Below, one piece after another: positions 25,191 through 33,951 of a stretch of DNA of 35,540 nt. Made by a program: the position numbers and the translations under genes. The DNA comes from Oxalobacteraceae bacterium (GTDB taxonomy: Bacteria > Pseudomonadota > Gammaproteobacteria > Burkholderiales > Burkholderiaceae_D). Below the pieces are notes generated by a model that saw nothing but the letters and a program-made list of their open reading frames with translations, searched no databases and was not told the origin of the DNA. How positions within the stretch are numbered: the first letter of the stretch is position 1; the number at the start of each line of letters is the position of its first letter. The DNA is taken from positions 1 to 35,540 of the forward strand of contig JAIZVZ010000037.1 of the NCBI GenBank assembly GCA_021768485.1, given 5' to 3'.

Positions 25191-26345
25191 TCACGCCCGC
25201 AAGGCGTCGACAATCTTCAGGCGCATGGCCCGCAGCGCCGGCGAAAAACCGACCAGCAGGCCCAGCAGCAAGGCAAAGCCAATTCCCTCCGACACGATGC
25301 GCCAGCTGACGCCGGTAATGCCGAAGCCCGACAATGCGGCCTTCATCGCCCCGACCACAAAGCTGGCCAGCAGCAAGCCGATGATGGCGCCAAGCAGCGA
25401 CAGCAACAGCGACTCGAGCAATACCAGCCACCACACGGCCCGATTCGAAAAGCCCAGCGTTTTCAATATGCCCAGCTCGGGAATACGTTCGCGCAATGCC
25501 TGCGACATGGTATTGCCGGTCAAGACCAGAATCGTGAAGAAAACGGCGCCGAGAATGGCGCTGACAATCAGGGCAATGTCACCGAACTGCTTGGCAAAGC
25601 CCTGCGCGAAAGCCTGCTCGGTCTGGGTCTTGGTCGCATGCGCCGAATTGGCGAATTGCGCATCGATGGCCTTGCCGACGCGCTCGGCACGCAGGCGGTC
25701 GTCGACCTTGACCAGAAACCAGCCGATCGAACCCTTGCCATACTGGCGCGCCTCGTCGAAATAATCGTAACGAAACAGCAGCGCCGAATCGCCGTTGGCG
25801 ACGTCTTTGGTGTTGTGAAAAGTGCCGACGATATCGAAGGTCCAGGTCTGCGAACCATCGCTTTTGGGCCAGATATCGGCCAGCAGCGGCACCTTGTCGC
25901 CGACCTTCCAGTGCATCTGCCTGGCCAGCGACTCGCCGACGACGGCGCCGGTGCGCGTGGCATTCCAGGCCGCGCGCGTCTCTTTGCTCATCTGCAGCTC
26001 GGGCGCCACCGCCAGGTATTCGTCGGGCACCACGGGGAAGACCGCAAAGCGCGCCGGCTTGTCCTGGTAACTGCCGCCGAACCAGCTGGCAAAGGCCACG
26101 GCCTTGACGCCCGGTATCGATTCGATTTGCGCCTTGTAAGAAATCGGCAGCATGTCGATGATCGAATACCTCGAGTTGGTAACCAGGCGGTCGGCATCGG
26201 CATTATTGGCGCCGCCGCTAAAGGCTTGATTGACGGCCTGCAAAAGGCCGAACAGCATGAAGGCGACAATAATCGACAGCAGGGTCAGAATGGTGCGCGT
26301 CTTTTTACGAAACAGGCTGACCCAGATCAGCGAAAAGTATTTCAT
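25191..26345 (-). CDS. ABC transporter permease, MacB/DevC-type (first permease)
   Basis: A 384-residue FtsX/MacB-type inner-membrane permease. It has one N-terminal membrane segment (TRTILTLLSIIVAFMLFGLL), a large periplasmic domain and three C-terminal membrane segments; the coupling motif RERIPELGILKTLGFS is clear. It starts 5 bp after the stop of the ATPase gene and is followed after about 70 bp by a second permease. Systems with a MacA/DevB-type adaptor usually have one permease acting as a homodimer, so two different permeases suggest a heterodimer. Confidence 0.9.
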   Translation of the reverse strand: MKYFSLIWVSLFRKKTRTILTLLSIIVAFMLFGLLQAVNQAFSGGANNADADRLVTNSRYSIIDMLPISYKAQIESIPGVKAVAFASWFGGSYQDKPARFAVFPVVPDEYLAVAPELQMSKETRAAWNATRTGAVVGESLARQMHWKVGDKVPLLADIWPKSDGSQTWTFDIVGTFHNTKDVANGDSALLFRYDYFDEARQYGKGSIGWFLVKVDDRLRAERVGKAIDAQFANSAHATKTQTEQAFAQGFAKQFGDIALIVSAILGAVFFTILVLTGNTMSQALRERIPELGILKTLGFSNRAVWWLVLLESLLLSLLGAIIGLLLASFVVGAMKAALSGFGITGVSWRIVSEGIGFALLLGLLVGFSPALRAMRLKIVDALRA

Positions 26346-26350
26346 GGCCG

Positions 26351-27049
26351 CTATCCCATCGCAGCCAGCGAGGCGGCATCGACCAGTGTGCCCTTGTCCA
26401 GATGGATGATGCGCTTGGCATACTCGGCAGCCTTCGGATCGTGCGTGACCATGATGATGCTTTTGCCGTAATCGCGGTTCAGTTGCGTCAGCAAGGCCAG
26501 GATTTCATCGGCCGCCTTGCGGTCGAGGTCGCCGGTCGGCTCGTCGCACACCAGCAATTGCGGATCCGAGACAATCGCGCGCGCAATCGCCACACGCTGC
26601 AACTGCCCGCCCGACAATTCGCCGGGCTTGTGCCTGACGCGATCGGCCAGGCCGACCAGTTGCAGCGCAATCTGGGCGTTGCGGCGGCGTTGGGCGGCCG
26701 GCAAATTGGTCAGCAACAACGGCAGCTCGACATTTTTTTGCGCACTCAGCATCGGCAACAGATTATAGGACTGGAACACAAAGCCGATATGGCTGGCGCG
26801 CCATTTCGTCAGGCGATTTGCCCCCATCTGGTCGATGCGCTGGCCGTCGACCGCGATCTCGCCGCCGGTCGGCGAATCGAGGCCGCCGATCAGATTGAGC
26901 AAGGTGGTCTTGCCCGACCCCGACGGCCCCATCAGGCAGACGAAATCGCCCCTGTCGATGTCGAGATTGATATCATGCAGCACTTCGACTTTTTCAGGAC
27001 CGCGTTGATAACTCTTGACCAGCTTGCGGATTGAGACCAGTGTTTCCAT
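26351..27049 (-). CDS. ABC transporter ATP-binding protein, MacB/DevA type
   Basis: A 232-residue ATPase with intact motifs: Walker A GPSGSGKTT (41-49), Q-loop FQSYNLLP, signature LSGGQLQR, Walker B LLVCDEPTGDLD and the H-loop MVTHD. It belongs to the same LolD/MacB family as the plus-strand ATPase but differs in sequence, so two separate transporters are present. AGGGAGA lies upstream of ATG 27049. It sits between the adaptor gene (27 bp away) and the two permease genes (5 bp), giving the DevB-A-C-like set adaptor, ATPase, permease, permease. Confidence 0.93.
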   Translation of the reverse strand: METLVSIRKLVKSYQRGPEKVEVLHDINLDIDRGDFVCLMGPSGSGKTTLLNLIGGLDSPTGGEIAVDGQRIDQMGANRLTKWRASHIGFVFQSYNLLPMLSAQKNVELPLLLTNLPAAQRRRNAQIALQLVGLADRVRHKPGELSGGQLQRVAIARAIVSDPQLLVCDEPTGDLDRKAADEILALLTQLNRDYGKSIIMVTHDPKAAEYAKRIIHLDKGTLVDAASLAAMG

Positions 27050-27076
27050 ATCATCTCCCTGAACTGAAATCGATAT

Positions 27077-28312
27077 TCATGGCGCAGCGCCGGCAGCCGG
27101 CGCGACTGCGATTTTCATGCCGTCGACCAGCGTGGCCGGCGGCGCCAGCACCACGCTGTCGCCGGCGCGCAGGCCGGCCAGCACTTGCCGCTCCTCGCCC
27201 ATCGCCCGCCCCAGCTGCACGGCGCGACGCTCGACCTGCTTGTCGCTGCCGACCACGAAAACGAGGGCCTTGCCGTCACGCTCGACAATCGCCGCACCGG
27301 GCACGCGCACGCCTTCATTTTGTTGCGCATTGGCGGCCTTGGCCGCTTCCCGGAAGCTGACCTTGACGCCCATGTCGGGCACGATGCGCGCGTCCTTGTT
27401 GAGCAGCGCGATGCGGACCTTGACGGTGGCCTTGCTGCGGTCCGCCGAAGGAATGATGGCGATGACCTCGGCCGGCATTTTCCAGTCCGGATAGGCATTC
27501 AGATAGGCATCAACCGGCATTTTCGGCGTCACGCGGCCGATATAGGCCTCGTTGACGTCGACCTCGATTTCGAGCGAATCCATATCGACCAGGGTGCCGA
27601 TGCCGGTGCGCGTAAAGCCGCCGCCGGCCGACAGCGGCGACACCATTTCGCCGGGCTGGGCCGCCTTGGCGATTATCACACCGGCAAACGGCGCGCGGAT
27701 CACCGTATTGTTGACGCCATCTTCGCTGATGCGCAACTGATCGGAGGCGACCTGCACATTGCGCTGCGCCGTCTCGAGCTGGGCGCGCAAGGCGTCGCGC
27801 TGGGCCACATATTGCTCCACTTGCGCCGCCGCCACAAATTTTCGCGCAAACAGATTTTCAAAGCGGATCACATCGGCTTCGGCCAGCTTCAGCTGCGCCC
27901 GCACGCTGCCGAGCTGGCTGCGGGCGACCGCCAGCTGGGCCGTGGCGAGCTGGCGCTGGGCCTCGGCATCGATCGGATCGAGCGTGGCCATGATTTGGCC
28001 GGCCCTGATGTGCTGCCCCTCTTCGATCAGCAGTTCCTTGACCTTGCCGGTGATTTTGGACGAGACAGTTGCCATGCGGCGCGCAGTCACATAGCCGGTG
28101 GCGTCGAGCACCGAGGCATTGCCGCCGATTTTCGTCGCCACCGCAGTCTGCACTTGCGGCAAGCGCTCGCGGTTCAGCCACCAGGCGGCCGCGCCGCCGG
28201 CCAGTACCAGCAGCAGCAAGGCCAGGATGCCCCACAGCAGCGCTTTCGAAACCGGCGCCGCGGTACTGCGATCGATGCGAAGTTCATTGAGCAGTTCCCG
28301 GCTTTTTTCCAT
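27077..28312 (-). CDS. Periplasmic adaptor (HlyD/MacA/DevB family membrane fusion protein)
   Basis: A 411-residue adaptor linking an inner-membrane ABC exporter to an outer-membrane channel. Residues about 24-46 form a single membrane anchor (LLWGILALLLLVLAGGAAAWW region). A biotinyl-lipoyl-like domain follows (VSSKITGKVKELLIEEGQ and, past the hairpin, TVIRAPFAGVI), split by a coiled-coil hairpin of about 85 residues (about 115-200) rich in Ala, Gln, Leu and Arg. Beta-barrel and membrane-proximal domains complete the protein. It is the first gene of the minus-strand operon. No outer-membrane TolC-like channel is encoded in the window, so it would use one from elsewhere, or the beta-barrel protein at 21192 serves; the latter is speculative. 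Confidence 0.92.
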   Translation of the reverse strand: MEKSRELLNELRIDRSTAAPVSKALLWGILALLLLVLAGGAAAWWLNRERLPQVQTAVATKIGGNASVLDATGYVTARRMATVSSKITGKVKELLIEEGQHIRAGQIMATLDPIDAEAQRQLATAQLAVARSQLGSVRAQLKLAEADVIRFENLFARKFVAAAQVEQYVAQRDALRAQLETAQRNVQVASDQLRISEDGVNNTVIRAPFAGVIIAKAAQPGEMVSPLSAGGGFTRTGIGTLVDMDSLEIEVDVNEAYIGRVTPKMPVDAYLNAYPDWKMPAEVIAIIPSADRSKATVKVRIALLNKDARIVPDMGVKVSFREAAKAANAQQNEGVRVPGAAIVERDGKALVFVVGSDKQVERRAVQLGRAMGEERQVLAGLRAGDSVVLAPPATLVDGMKIAVAPAAGAAP

Positions 28313-28800
28313 ATGGTCCGCAAAATTTTAAGAGGCAGATGGTTGCTCGCTAGTTCCCCGATATTTCTTAAATACGGCGCAAAGCCCGGTATTGCGCATC
28401 TGCGCCCAGCCTCGAGCAGCCAGGCTGACGTCAACAGCAGGCCCAGGCAAAAAAACAGGCAAACGTCAGGACGAGACCAGCTCCGGAAGCGCTGAACTTC
28501 GGAAGGGGCACTCAAGGCTAACCATGGAAAATAATTATTCGCCTGACCGGCAAATACTGACATGAAAAAATTGTTAATGCAATATCGGATCACGCGCTTG
28601 CCCGGGCCTTTCTTGCCGGCCCGCAAAACTTCGCGCCTTCAGTGCCGGAGGCTGCGCGCACGCCGTTCAATTGCGCCGCCCGGACGCCACACGGCCACCG
28701 CGCACGGCTGGCCGCCGGCTGCGATCTGCTTGCGCAGGCCACGGACGGCAATCGCGGCTTGTTCATCCGCGGCTTGTTCATCCGCGGCGCGCTGCCGGCC
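28313..28800. other. Spacer between exporter operon and EAL gene
   Basis: About 490 bp without a convincing gene. The part next to 28313 should hold the promoter of the minus-strand exporter operon, but I could not pick hexamers with confidence. The part from 28600 is very GC-rich and carries a 15-bp tandem duplication at 28753-28788. Frames on both strands here have arginine/alanine-rich composition typical of non-coding GC-rich DNA. Confidence 0.5.
28753..28788. repeat. Two tandem 15-bp repeats
   Basis: Two perfect copies of CGCGGCTTGTTCATC are followed by a six-base partial copy, just 3' of the EAL gene. It is a small slippage-type duplication with no visible function. Confidence 0.85.
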
Positions 28801-29685
28801 TCAGGCGGCCGCGCTCGCGCCCGATGCGCCGGCGACTGCCGAAGCGCCGTCCCTGTCCGCGAAACCGGCGGTATCGAGGGCCGCCGCCGGCCTGTGCCAC
28901 AAATAGCCTTGCGCATAAATCGGCAGTCCGGTTCGCTCACCGAGCTGCCGCAACAGCAATGCGACAGCGGCGGTCTCGACGCGCTTGAACACCACGCGCA
29001 CGCCGCACTGCGCCGCTTGCCGCAGCAAACGCAAGACCTGCTGCTCGTCTGCCAGCTGACGGCTATCGAGTTTGATCACCTCGGCCTGCACCTGATCGAG
29101 AGCATCGAGCGCCTGCTGCGCATGGCCGGCATCGAGCGCCAGCCGGAACCCATTGCGGCGATAATTGTTGGCGACCACATTGAGCAGCCAGTCCTGGCGC
29201 GCGTCCGCCACCGGCAGCTGCAATACGATTTTTTCGTGCGGCAGTTCGAGCGCCGCCAGCACGCGCCGGAAGGCGGCGCCATGGTCGTCCTCGACCGCCG
29301 CCAGCAAACGCGCGTGCACGCTGAGATAGAGATCAAACTCGCATGCGGCGGACTGGCGATAGAAATTGATCGCATGCAGCATGCGGCACAAGCGGTCCAG
29401 CGCCACCGATTCGGCATCGCTGGCGGCGTGGTCGAGCAAGCGCCACAGGCTCAGGCCGGCATCGTGCCGAGAATGGCTGCGCGCCAGGCCCTCGAACGCG
29501 ACCACGCGCGCCGCGCCAGTGTCACGAATCGCCTGAAAGGCACTGGTCAGCGTGACATTGAAAAATTTTCCGTGCGCCCTGCCCGCGCCATCGAGAAAGA
29601 CACTGCCTGCAGTATGCGAGCGGTCTTTCAGACGGGCCAGATAGTGATTCAAAGCTGAAAAAGAAATGCTGGCATCGGTAGTCAT
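28801..29685 (-). CDS. Degenerate EAL-domain protein at the end of the ssu operon
   Basis: A 294-residue protein with one EAL-like domain and no visible membrane segment or GGDEF domain. EAL enzymes cleave cyclic di-GMP, but most catalytic residues are replaced here: the signature EAL is EGL (65-67), the metal-binding Asn of NLS is gone (LSVH), the Glu of ELTE is gone (QLPVA), DDFG is DAGH, and the AEGVE glutamate is lost (FKRVE). The KLD lysine-aspartate pair and the C-terminal QGYLWHRP survive. It is therefore very probably not a phosphodiesterase and may instead bind c-di-GMP or a protein partner. It starts 12 bp after ssuB stops and is surely cotranscribed with it. The C-terminus is an Ala/Gly/Ser-rich tail. 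Confidence 0.8.
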   Translation of the reverse strand: MTTDASISFSALNHYLARLKDRSHTAGSVFLDGAGRAHGKFFNVTLTSAFQAIRDTGAARVVAFEGLARSHSRHDAGLSLWRLLDHAASDAESVALDRLCRMLHAINFYRQSAACEFDLYLSVHARLLAAVEDDHGAAFRRVLAALELPHEKIVLQLPVADARQDWLLNVVANNYRRNGFRLALDAGHAQQALDALDQVQAEVIKLDSRQLADEQQVLRLLRQAAQCGVRVVFKRVETAAVALLLRQLGERTGLPIYAQGYLWHRPAAALDTAGFADRDGASAVAGASGASAAA

Positions 29686-29697
29686 GGCGACGCCAAC

Positions 29698-30621
29698 TCA
29701 AAGGCCGGCGGCCGATCGCTCACGCACCGATCGCCGGGGCCGTCCCCACAGGCGCGTGCGCATCAGGATCGGCACGGCGCCCGGCAGCGGATTGGCAGCT
29801 GCTGCGCGCGGCGCCGAATCGGGATTCAACACGCGTTCCAGAATTTTCGCCTCGAGTTCGGCAAAGGCGGCACTGCCGCGCACCCGCGGCCGCGCCAGCG
29901 CAATTTTTTCATCGAACGCGATGCGGCCCTCTTCGATCAGCACCACGCGATCGGCCAGGGCGATCGCTTCCTGCACGTCGTGCGTCACCAGCAAGGCGCT
30001 GAAACCGCGCCGCTGCCACAGCGATTCGATCAGTTGCTGCATTTCGATCCGGGTCAGGGCGTCGAGCGCGCCGAGCGGTTCATCGAGCAGCAGCAGCCGC
30101 GGATCGTGCACGAGCGCCCGCGCCAGCGCCACGCGCTGGCGCTGGCCACCGGAGAGCACCGCCGGCCAGTCGGCGCCGCGCTCTTCCAGACCGACCAGAC
30201 GCAAGGCCAGGCGCGCCGCATCGTGCCCCGCCTGCCGCCTGCGCGGCAAGCCGAGCGCGACATTGGCCAGCACGCGCTTCCATGGCAGAAGGCGGGAATC
30301 CTGGAACATGATGCGAATCGCGCCGCCATGGCCGCGTTCATCATGACCACTCTCGCCATCGCCGCTGCCGCCGTAATCAATCTCGCCGCCGTCGGCCGCT
30401 TCCAGTCCCGCTATCAGGCGCAGCAAGGTACTCTTGCCGCAGCCGCTGCGCCCGACCACCGCCACGAATTCACCGGGAGCGATCGACAAGCCAATCTCGT
30501 TCAATACCTGGCGTCCGCCAAAAGCCTTGGACAGACTGCCCACAGTCACCTGCAGGCCGCGCCCGAGGGCGTCGCCGGCAGCGCCAAGCTGCGTGTGTTC
30601 AACCGGATTCGTTTGCATCAT
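29698..30621 (-). CDS. ssuB: Aliphatic sulfonate ABC transporter ATP-binding protein SsuB
   Basis: A 307-residue ATPase energising sulfonate uptake with the permease encoded just upstream. Walker [11 protein letters not shown]-loop [10 protein letters not shown] (typical of SsuB/TauB), signature LSGGQRQR, Walker [13 protein letters not shown] and H-loop LVTHD are intact. Oddities: a Gly/His/Asp-rich insertion of about 16 residues ([18 protein letters not shown]) just before the Q-loop strand, and a C-terminal extension of about 50 residues. E. coli SsuB is about 255 residues. Two adjacent ATGs at 30621 and 30618 share an AAAGGA site; either could be used. It follows ssuC by 61 bp. Confidence 0.92.
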   Translation of the reverse strand: MMQTNPVEHTQLGAAGDALGRGLQVTVGSLSKAFGGRQVLNEIGLSIAPGEFVAVVGRSGCGKSTLLRLIAGLEAADGGEIDYGGSGDGESGHDERGHGGAIRIMFQDSRLLPWKRVLANVALGLPRRRQAGHDAARLALRLVGLEERGADWPAVLSGGQRQRVALARALVHDPRLLLLDEPLGALDALTRIEMQQLIESLWQRRGFSALLVTHDVQEAIALADRVVLIEEGRIAFDEKIALARPRVRGSAAFAELEAKILERVLNPDSAPRAAAANPLPGAVPILMRTRLWGRPRRSVRERSAAGL

Positions 30622-30682
30622 GGTCCTTTGCGTTTGTTACAGTCCTTGCCATTTCCTGTGGTCGTCGCGACTTTTGCGATCG

Positions 30683-31570
30683 TCATTGATAAGCCGGATG
30701 CCAGCGCAGCCAGTAGCGCTCGAGCGCGCGCGACAGCACATCGGCCAGTTTGCCCAACAGGGCATACAGCAAAATGCCGACGACGACGATATCGGTCTGT
30801 AAGAATTCGCGCGCATTCATGGTCATGTAACCGATGCCAGACTGCGCAGAAATGGTTTCGGCGACAATCAGCAAGACCCACACCAGGCCTAGGGAAAAAC
30901 GCACCCCGACCAGAATCGACGGCAAGGCCCCCGGCAAAATGACATCGCGGTACAAGGGCCAGCCGGACAAGCCGTAACTTTTCGCCATTTCGATCAAACC
31001 CTTGTCGACCGTGCGGATGCCGTGGAAGGTATTGAGATAAATCGGAAAAAACACGCCGACCGAGACCAGAAACAACTTCGCGCTCTCGTCGATGCCGAAC
31101 CACAGTATCACCAGTGGAATCAGGGCCAGCGCCGGAATATTGCGAATCATTTGCAGCGTGGTGTCGAGCAGGGTCTCGGCGCTTTTGAAGGAACCGGTCA
31201 GCAAGCCCAACGCCAGGCCCAGGCCGCCGCCGACGGCAAAGCTGCTGAGCGCGCGCCACAAGCTGGTGCGCAAGTGAAGCCACAGTTCGCCCGAGGCCGA
31301 CAGCGTCCACGCCGCCTTGGCAACCGCCAGCGGCGCCGGCAGGATGCGGCTCGACAGCCATCCCGTTTGCGACGCACACTGCCAGGCCAGCAGCAATCCC
31401 AGCGGCACCAGCCACGGCGCCAGCAAGGCCGGCCAACGCCGTAGCCCGAGAGACAGCTGCTGCTTCAACCGCAAAGAAAACCGAAGAGGCGGCGCAAGCC
31501 GCGACCACGGTCCGGGCGGCGCGCCCGCGGCGGGCGCGACAATGCTTGGTGCTGGCAGCGTATCGCTCAT
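30683..31570 (-). CDS. ssuC: Aliphatic sulfonate ABC transporter permease SsuC
   Basis: A 295-residue inner-membrane permease with about six membrane segments after a proline/alanine-rich N-terminal extension of roughly 45 residues. The EAA loop is readable (EMAKSYGLSGWPLYRDVILPGALP region), as are IRNIPALALIPLVILWFGI and the conserved WVLLIVAETI segment typical of SsuC/TauC. The start is 4 bp from the ssuD stop, so translation is likely coupled. Works with SsuA and SsuB to import alkanesulfonates as a sulfur source. Confidence 0.93.
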   Translation of the reverse strand: MSDTLPAPSIVAPAAGAPPGPWSRLAPPLRFSLRLKQQLSLGLRRWPALLAPWLVPLGLLLAWQCASQTGWLSSRILPAPLAVAKAAWTLSASGELWLHLRTSLWRALSSFAVGGGLGLALGLLTGSFKSAETLLDTTLQMIRNIPALALIPLVILWFGIDESAKLFLVSVGVFFPIYLNTFHGIRTVDKGLIEMAKSYGLSGWPLYRDVILPGALPSILVGVRFSLGLVWVLLIVAETISAQSGIGYMTMNAREFLQTDIVVVGILLYALLGKLADVLSRALERYWLRWHPAYQ

Positions 31571-31574
31571 GGCA

Positions 31575-32729
31575 TCAGGCCCGCGCAGCCTGCGGCAAGA
31601 TATCGATGGCGACCACTTCGCCGAACGGCCCGGTCAGCTGCTGGCCGCTGGCGCGCGGCCGGCCCTTTTCGAGCAGCGGAAAAACCAGCTCGGCAAAGCG
31701 ATACGCTTCTTCGAGGTGCGGATAGCCCGAAAATATGAAAGTATCGATTCCCAGCGCCTCGTATTCGCGCATGCGCGCCACCACCGTCTGCGGGTCGCCC
31801 ACCAGCGCCGTGCCGGCGCCGCCGCGCACCAGACCGACGCCGGCCCACAGATTCGGCGATACCTCGAGCTGGTCGCGCCGGCCTTTGTGCAGGGCGCTCA
31901 TGCGGCGCTGTCCTTCGGAATCCATTTTGCTGAAGGCGGCCTGGGCCCGCGCGATCACCTCGTCATCGACATGGCTGATCAGCTCGTCCGCAGCCTTCCA
32001 GGCCACCTCGTTGGTCTCGCGCACGATCACATGCAGGCGAATCCCGAAGCGCAAGGTGCGCCCATGACGCGCTGCGCGCGCGCGCAGGTCGGCAATCTTC
32101 TCGGCCACGGCAGCCGGCGGCTCGCCCCAGGTCAGATAAACGTCGACCTGTTCGGCCGCCAGGTCGTGCGCGGCCGGCGAGGAGCCGCCAAAATACAGCG
32201 GCGGGTGCGGCTGCTGCAGCGGCGGATACAGGGTCTTGGCGCCCTTGACCTGAATATGCCTGCCATCGAAATCGAAACCGGCGGCGCCGCCTTCGCCGGC
32301 CAGCGAGGCGCGCCAGATGCGCAGGAATTCGTCGGAGATCTCGTAGCGTTCGGCATGATTGGCGTGCAAGCCATCGGCCTCCATCTCGCCCTGATCGCCA
32401 CCGGTGACGACATTGACCAGCAGCCGCCCCTGCGACAGGCGGTCGAAGGTGGCGGCCATGCGCACCGCCAGGCCCGGCGAACTGAGCCCGGGGCGTATCG
32501 CCACCAGAAATTTCAGATCGCGGGTGGCGCCGATCAGGCTCGACGCCACCACCCAGGCGTCTTCGCACGAGCGGCCGGTCGGAATCAGCACGCCATCGTA
32601 GCCGAGCGTATCGGCAGCGCCTGCCACCTGTTTGAGATAGTCGAAGTCGACCCGGCGCGCACCTTGCGTGGTCCCCAGATAACGGCTGTCGCCATGCGTG
32701 GGCAAAAACCAGAATACATTCACACTCAT
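31575..32729 (-). CDS. ssuD: FMNH2-dependent alkanesulfonate monooxygenase SsuD
   Basis: A 384-residue bacterial-luciferase-like TIM-barrel enzyme. It uses FMNH2 and O2 to cleave alkanesulfonates to an aldehyde and sulfite. The N-terminus [20 protein letters not shown], the TGRSCEDAW segment (with the Cys conserved in SsuD) and NVVTGGD are family hallmarks. Length matches the family (about 380). AGGAG precedes ATG 32729. Its flavin reductase partner SsuE is not encoded in the window, so FMNH2 must come from a reductase elsewhere. It lies between ssuA and ssuC, the usual A-D-C-B order. Confidence 0.96.
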   Translation of the reverse strand: MSVNVFWFLPTHGDSRYLGTTQGARRVDFDYLKQVAGAADTLGYDGVLIPTGRSCEDAWVVASSLIGATRDLKFLVAIRPGLSSPGLAVRMAATFDRLSQGRLLVNVVTGGDQGEMEADGLHANHAERYEISDEFLRIWRASLAGEGGAAGFDFDGRHIQVKGAKTLYPPLQQPHPPLYFGGSSPAAHDLAAEQVDVYLTWGEPPAAVAEKIADLRARAARHGRTLRFGIRLHVIVRETNEVAWKAADELISHVDDEVIARAQAAFSKMDSEGQRRMSALHKGRRDQLEVSPNLWAGVGLVRGGAGTALVGDPQTVVARMREYEALGIDTFIFSGYPHLEEAYRFAELVFPLLEKGRPRASGQQLTGPFGEVVAIDILPQAARA

Positions 32730-32797
32730 GCCAGGCTCCTAGTCTTGTTAAATACGCCGCGATATGCACCGGCGCAGACGGCAACAACGATTGCTGC

Positions 32798-33781
32798 TTA
32801 CGATTTGCGCAGCAAGACCGCGTCTTTCACATTGATTTTCTTTGGAATCAACTTGAGCTCGAAAAATGCCTCGGCAATTTTTTGCTGCTCGTCGAGAATG
32901 GTGTCGCTGATCGGTTTGTAGATATGGGCGTAATGCTTCAGACTCGCTTCGATGACATCGGGCTGCAAGCCCTGGATCGGCGCCAGCTGGGCGGCCGCTT
33001 CGCGCCTGTTGGCGATGATCCATTGCCCCTCGCGGCTCAGTTCTTCGAGCACGATATGGAGGATGTCCTGATTTTTTTCCGCATACGGACGCGCACTGAG
33101 GAAAAACTGGTGATGGCTGACCGCGCCGCTGCCGCTGGCCAGCTGACGTGCGCCGATCTGCTTTTGCGTGGCCGCATTGAACGGGTCCCAGATGGCCCAG
33201 GCATCGACCGCGCCGCGCTCGAAAGCGGCACGGGCATCGGCCGGCGCCAGAAAAATCGGTTCGATATCGCGATAGTGCAGGCCGGCCTTTTTCAGCACGC
33301 TGACGACCAGCCAGTGCACGTCGGAGCCTTTATTGAAGGCCACCTTCTTGCCCTTGAGTTCGGCCACGCTCTTGATCGGCGAATTTTTCTGCACGAGGAT
33401 TCCTTCGGCTTCCGGCGTGGCCACTTCATAGGCGGTATACACAAAATTGGCGCCGGCGGCCTGGGCAAACACGGGCGGCGCCTCGCCGACATAGCCGAAG
33501 TCGATGGCGCCGACATTCAAGCCTTCGAGCAATTGCGGACCGGCGGCAAATTCCGTCCACTTCACCTCCACGCCATACGGTTGCAGGCGTTTTTCGAGCG
33601 CGCCGTGCGCTTTGAGCAGCGACAGCGTGCTGGCCGCTTTTTGAAAGCCGATACGCAGCGGCGCCCGTGCTTGCGCATTCGATACGCCGGCAACGGTTGA
33701 ACCGAAGACCGCCACCACGCCCGCCGCCAGACGGCTCAGGGCCCGCCTCCTGGCCTTGCGTTTATCGTTGAAAATACCCAT
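32798..33781 (-). CDS. ssuA: Sulfonate ABC transporter substrate-binding protein SsuA
   Basis: A 327-residue periplasmic binding protein. The N-terminus carries arginines followed by a hydrophobic core and an AQA cleavage site (RRRALSRLAAGVVAVFGSTV region), so export by Sec or possibly Tat. The mature part starts LRIGFQKAASTLSLLKAHG and contains AIDFGYVGEAPPVFAQAAG and VDAWAIWDPF, typical of SsuA/TauA-like proteins. The frame extends to 33955, but ATG 33781 has AAAAGGAA a few bases upstream and starts the signal peptide. It is the first gene of the ssuADCB-EAL operon. Confidence 0.93.
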   Translation of the reverse strand: MGIFNDKRKARRRALSRLAAGVVAVFGSTVAGVSNAQARAPLRIGFQKAASTLSLLKAHGALEKRLQPYGVEVKWTEFAAGPQLLEGLNVGAIDFGYVGEAPPVFAQAAGANFVYTAYEVATPEAEGILVQKNSPIKSVAELKGKKVAFNKGSDVHWLVVSVLKKAGLHYRDIEPIFLAPADARAAFERGAVDAWAIWDPFNAATQKQIGARQLASGSGAVSHHQFFLSARPYAEKNQDILHIVLEELSREGQWIIANRREAAAQLAPIQGLQPDVIEASLKHYAHIYKPISDTILDEQQKIAEAFFELKLIPKKINVKDAVLLRKS

Positions 33782-33951
33782 GCGATATTCCTTTTTTTTG
33801 ATATGAAAATCGGTGGCCACGCAATCGCTGCGCGAGACAAAGCCCGGATGCTTTTTCAATTGCGGGGAATCGATCGGATTACGGTCTGCACAGCCATGCA
33901 ACACGCCGGCGCATGGTCCCAGAGGCCGCGCCGGCCGCGCGCGCCGCACCG

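Noticed and set aside
25140-26471. A 443-codon plus-strand frame over the permease gene
   Set aside because: Antisense shadow of an FtsX-type permease with intact motifs; its own translation is Gln/Arg/Gly-rich and featureless.
27185-28495. A 436-codon plus-strand frame over the adaptor gene
   Set aside because: Antisense shadow of the adaptor, whose lipoyl and coiled-coil pattern is unmistakable.
28562-28906. Small plus-strand gene downstream of the EAL gene
   Set aside because: Arg/Ala-rich translation driven by GC composition and a 15-bp duplication; it overlaps the EAL gene antisense.
31317-32921. A 534-codon plus-strand frame over ssuC/ssuD
   Set aside because: It is antisense to two clearly identified genes; long antisense frames are usual in GC-rich DNA with this codon bias.
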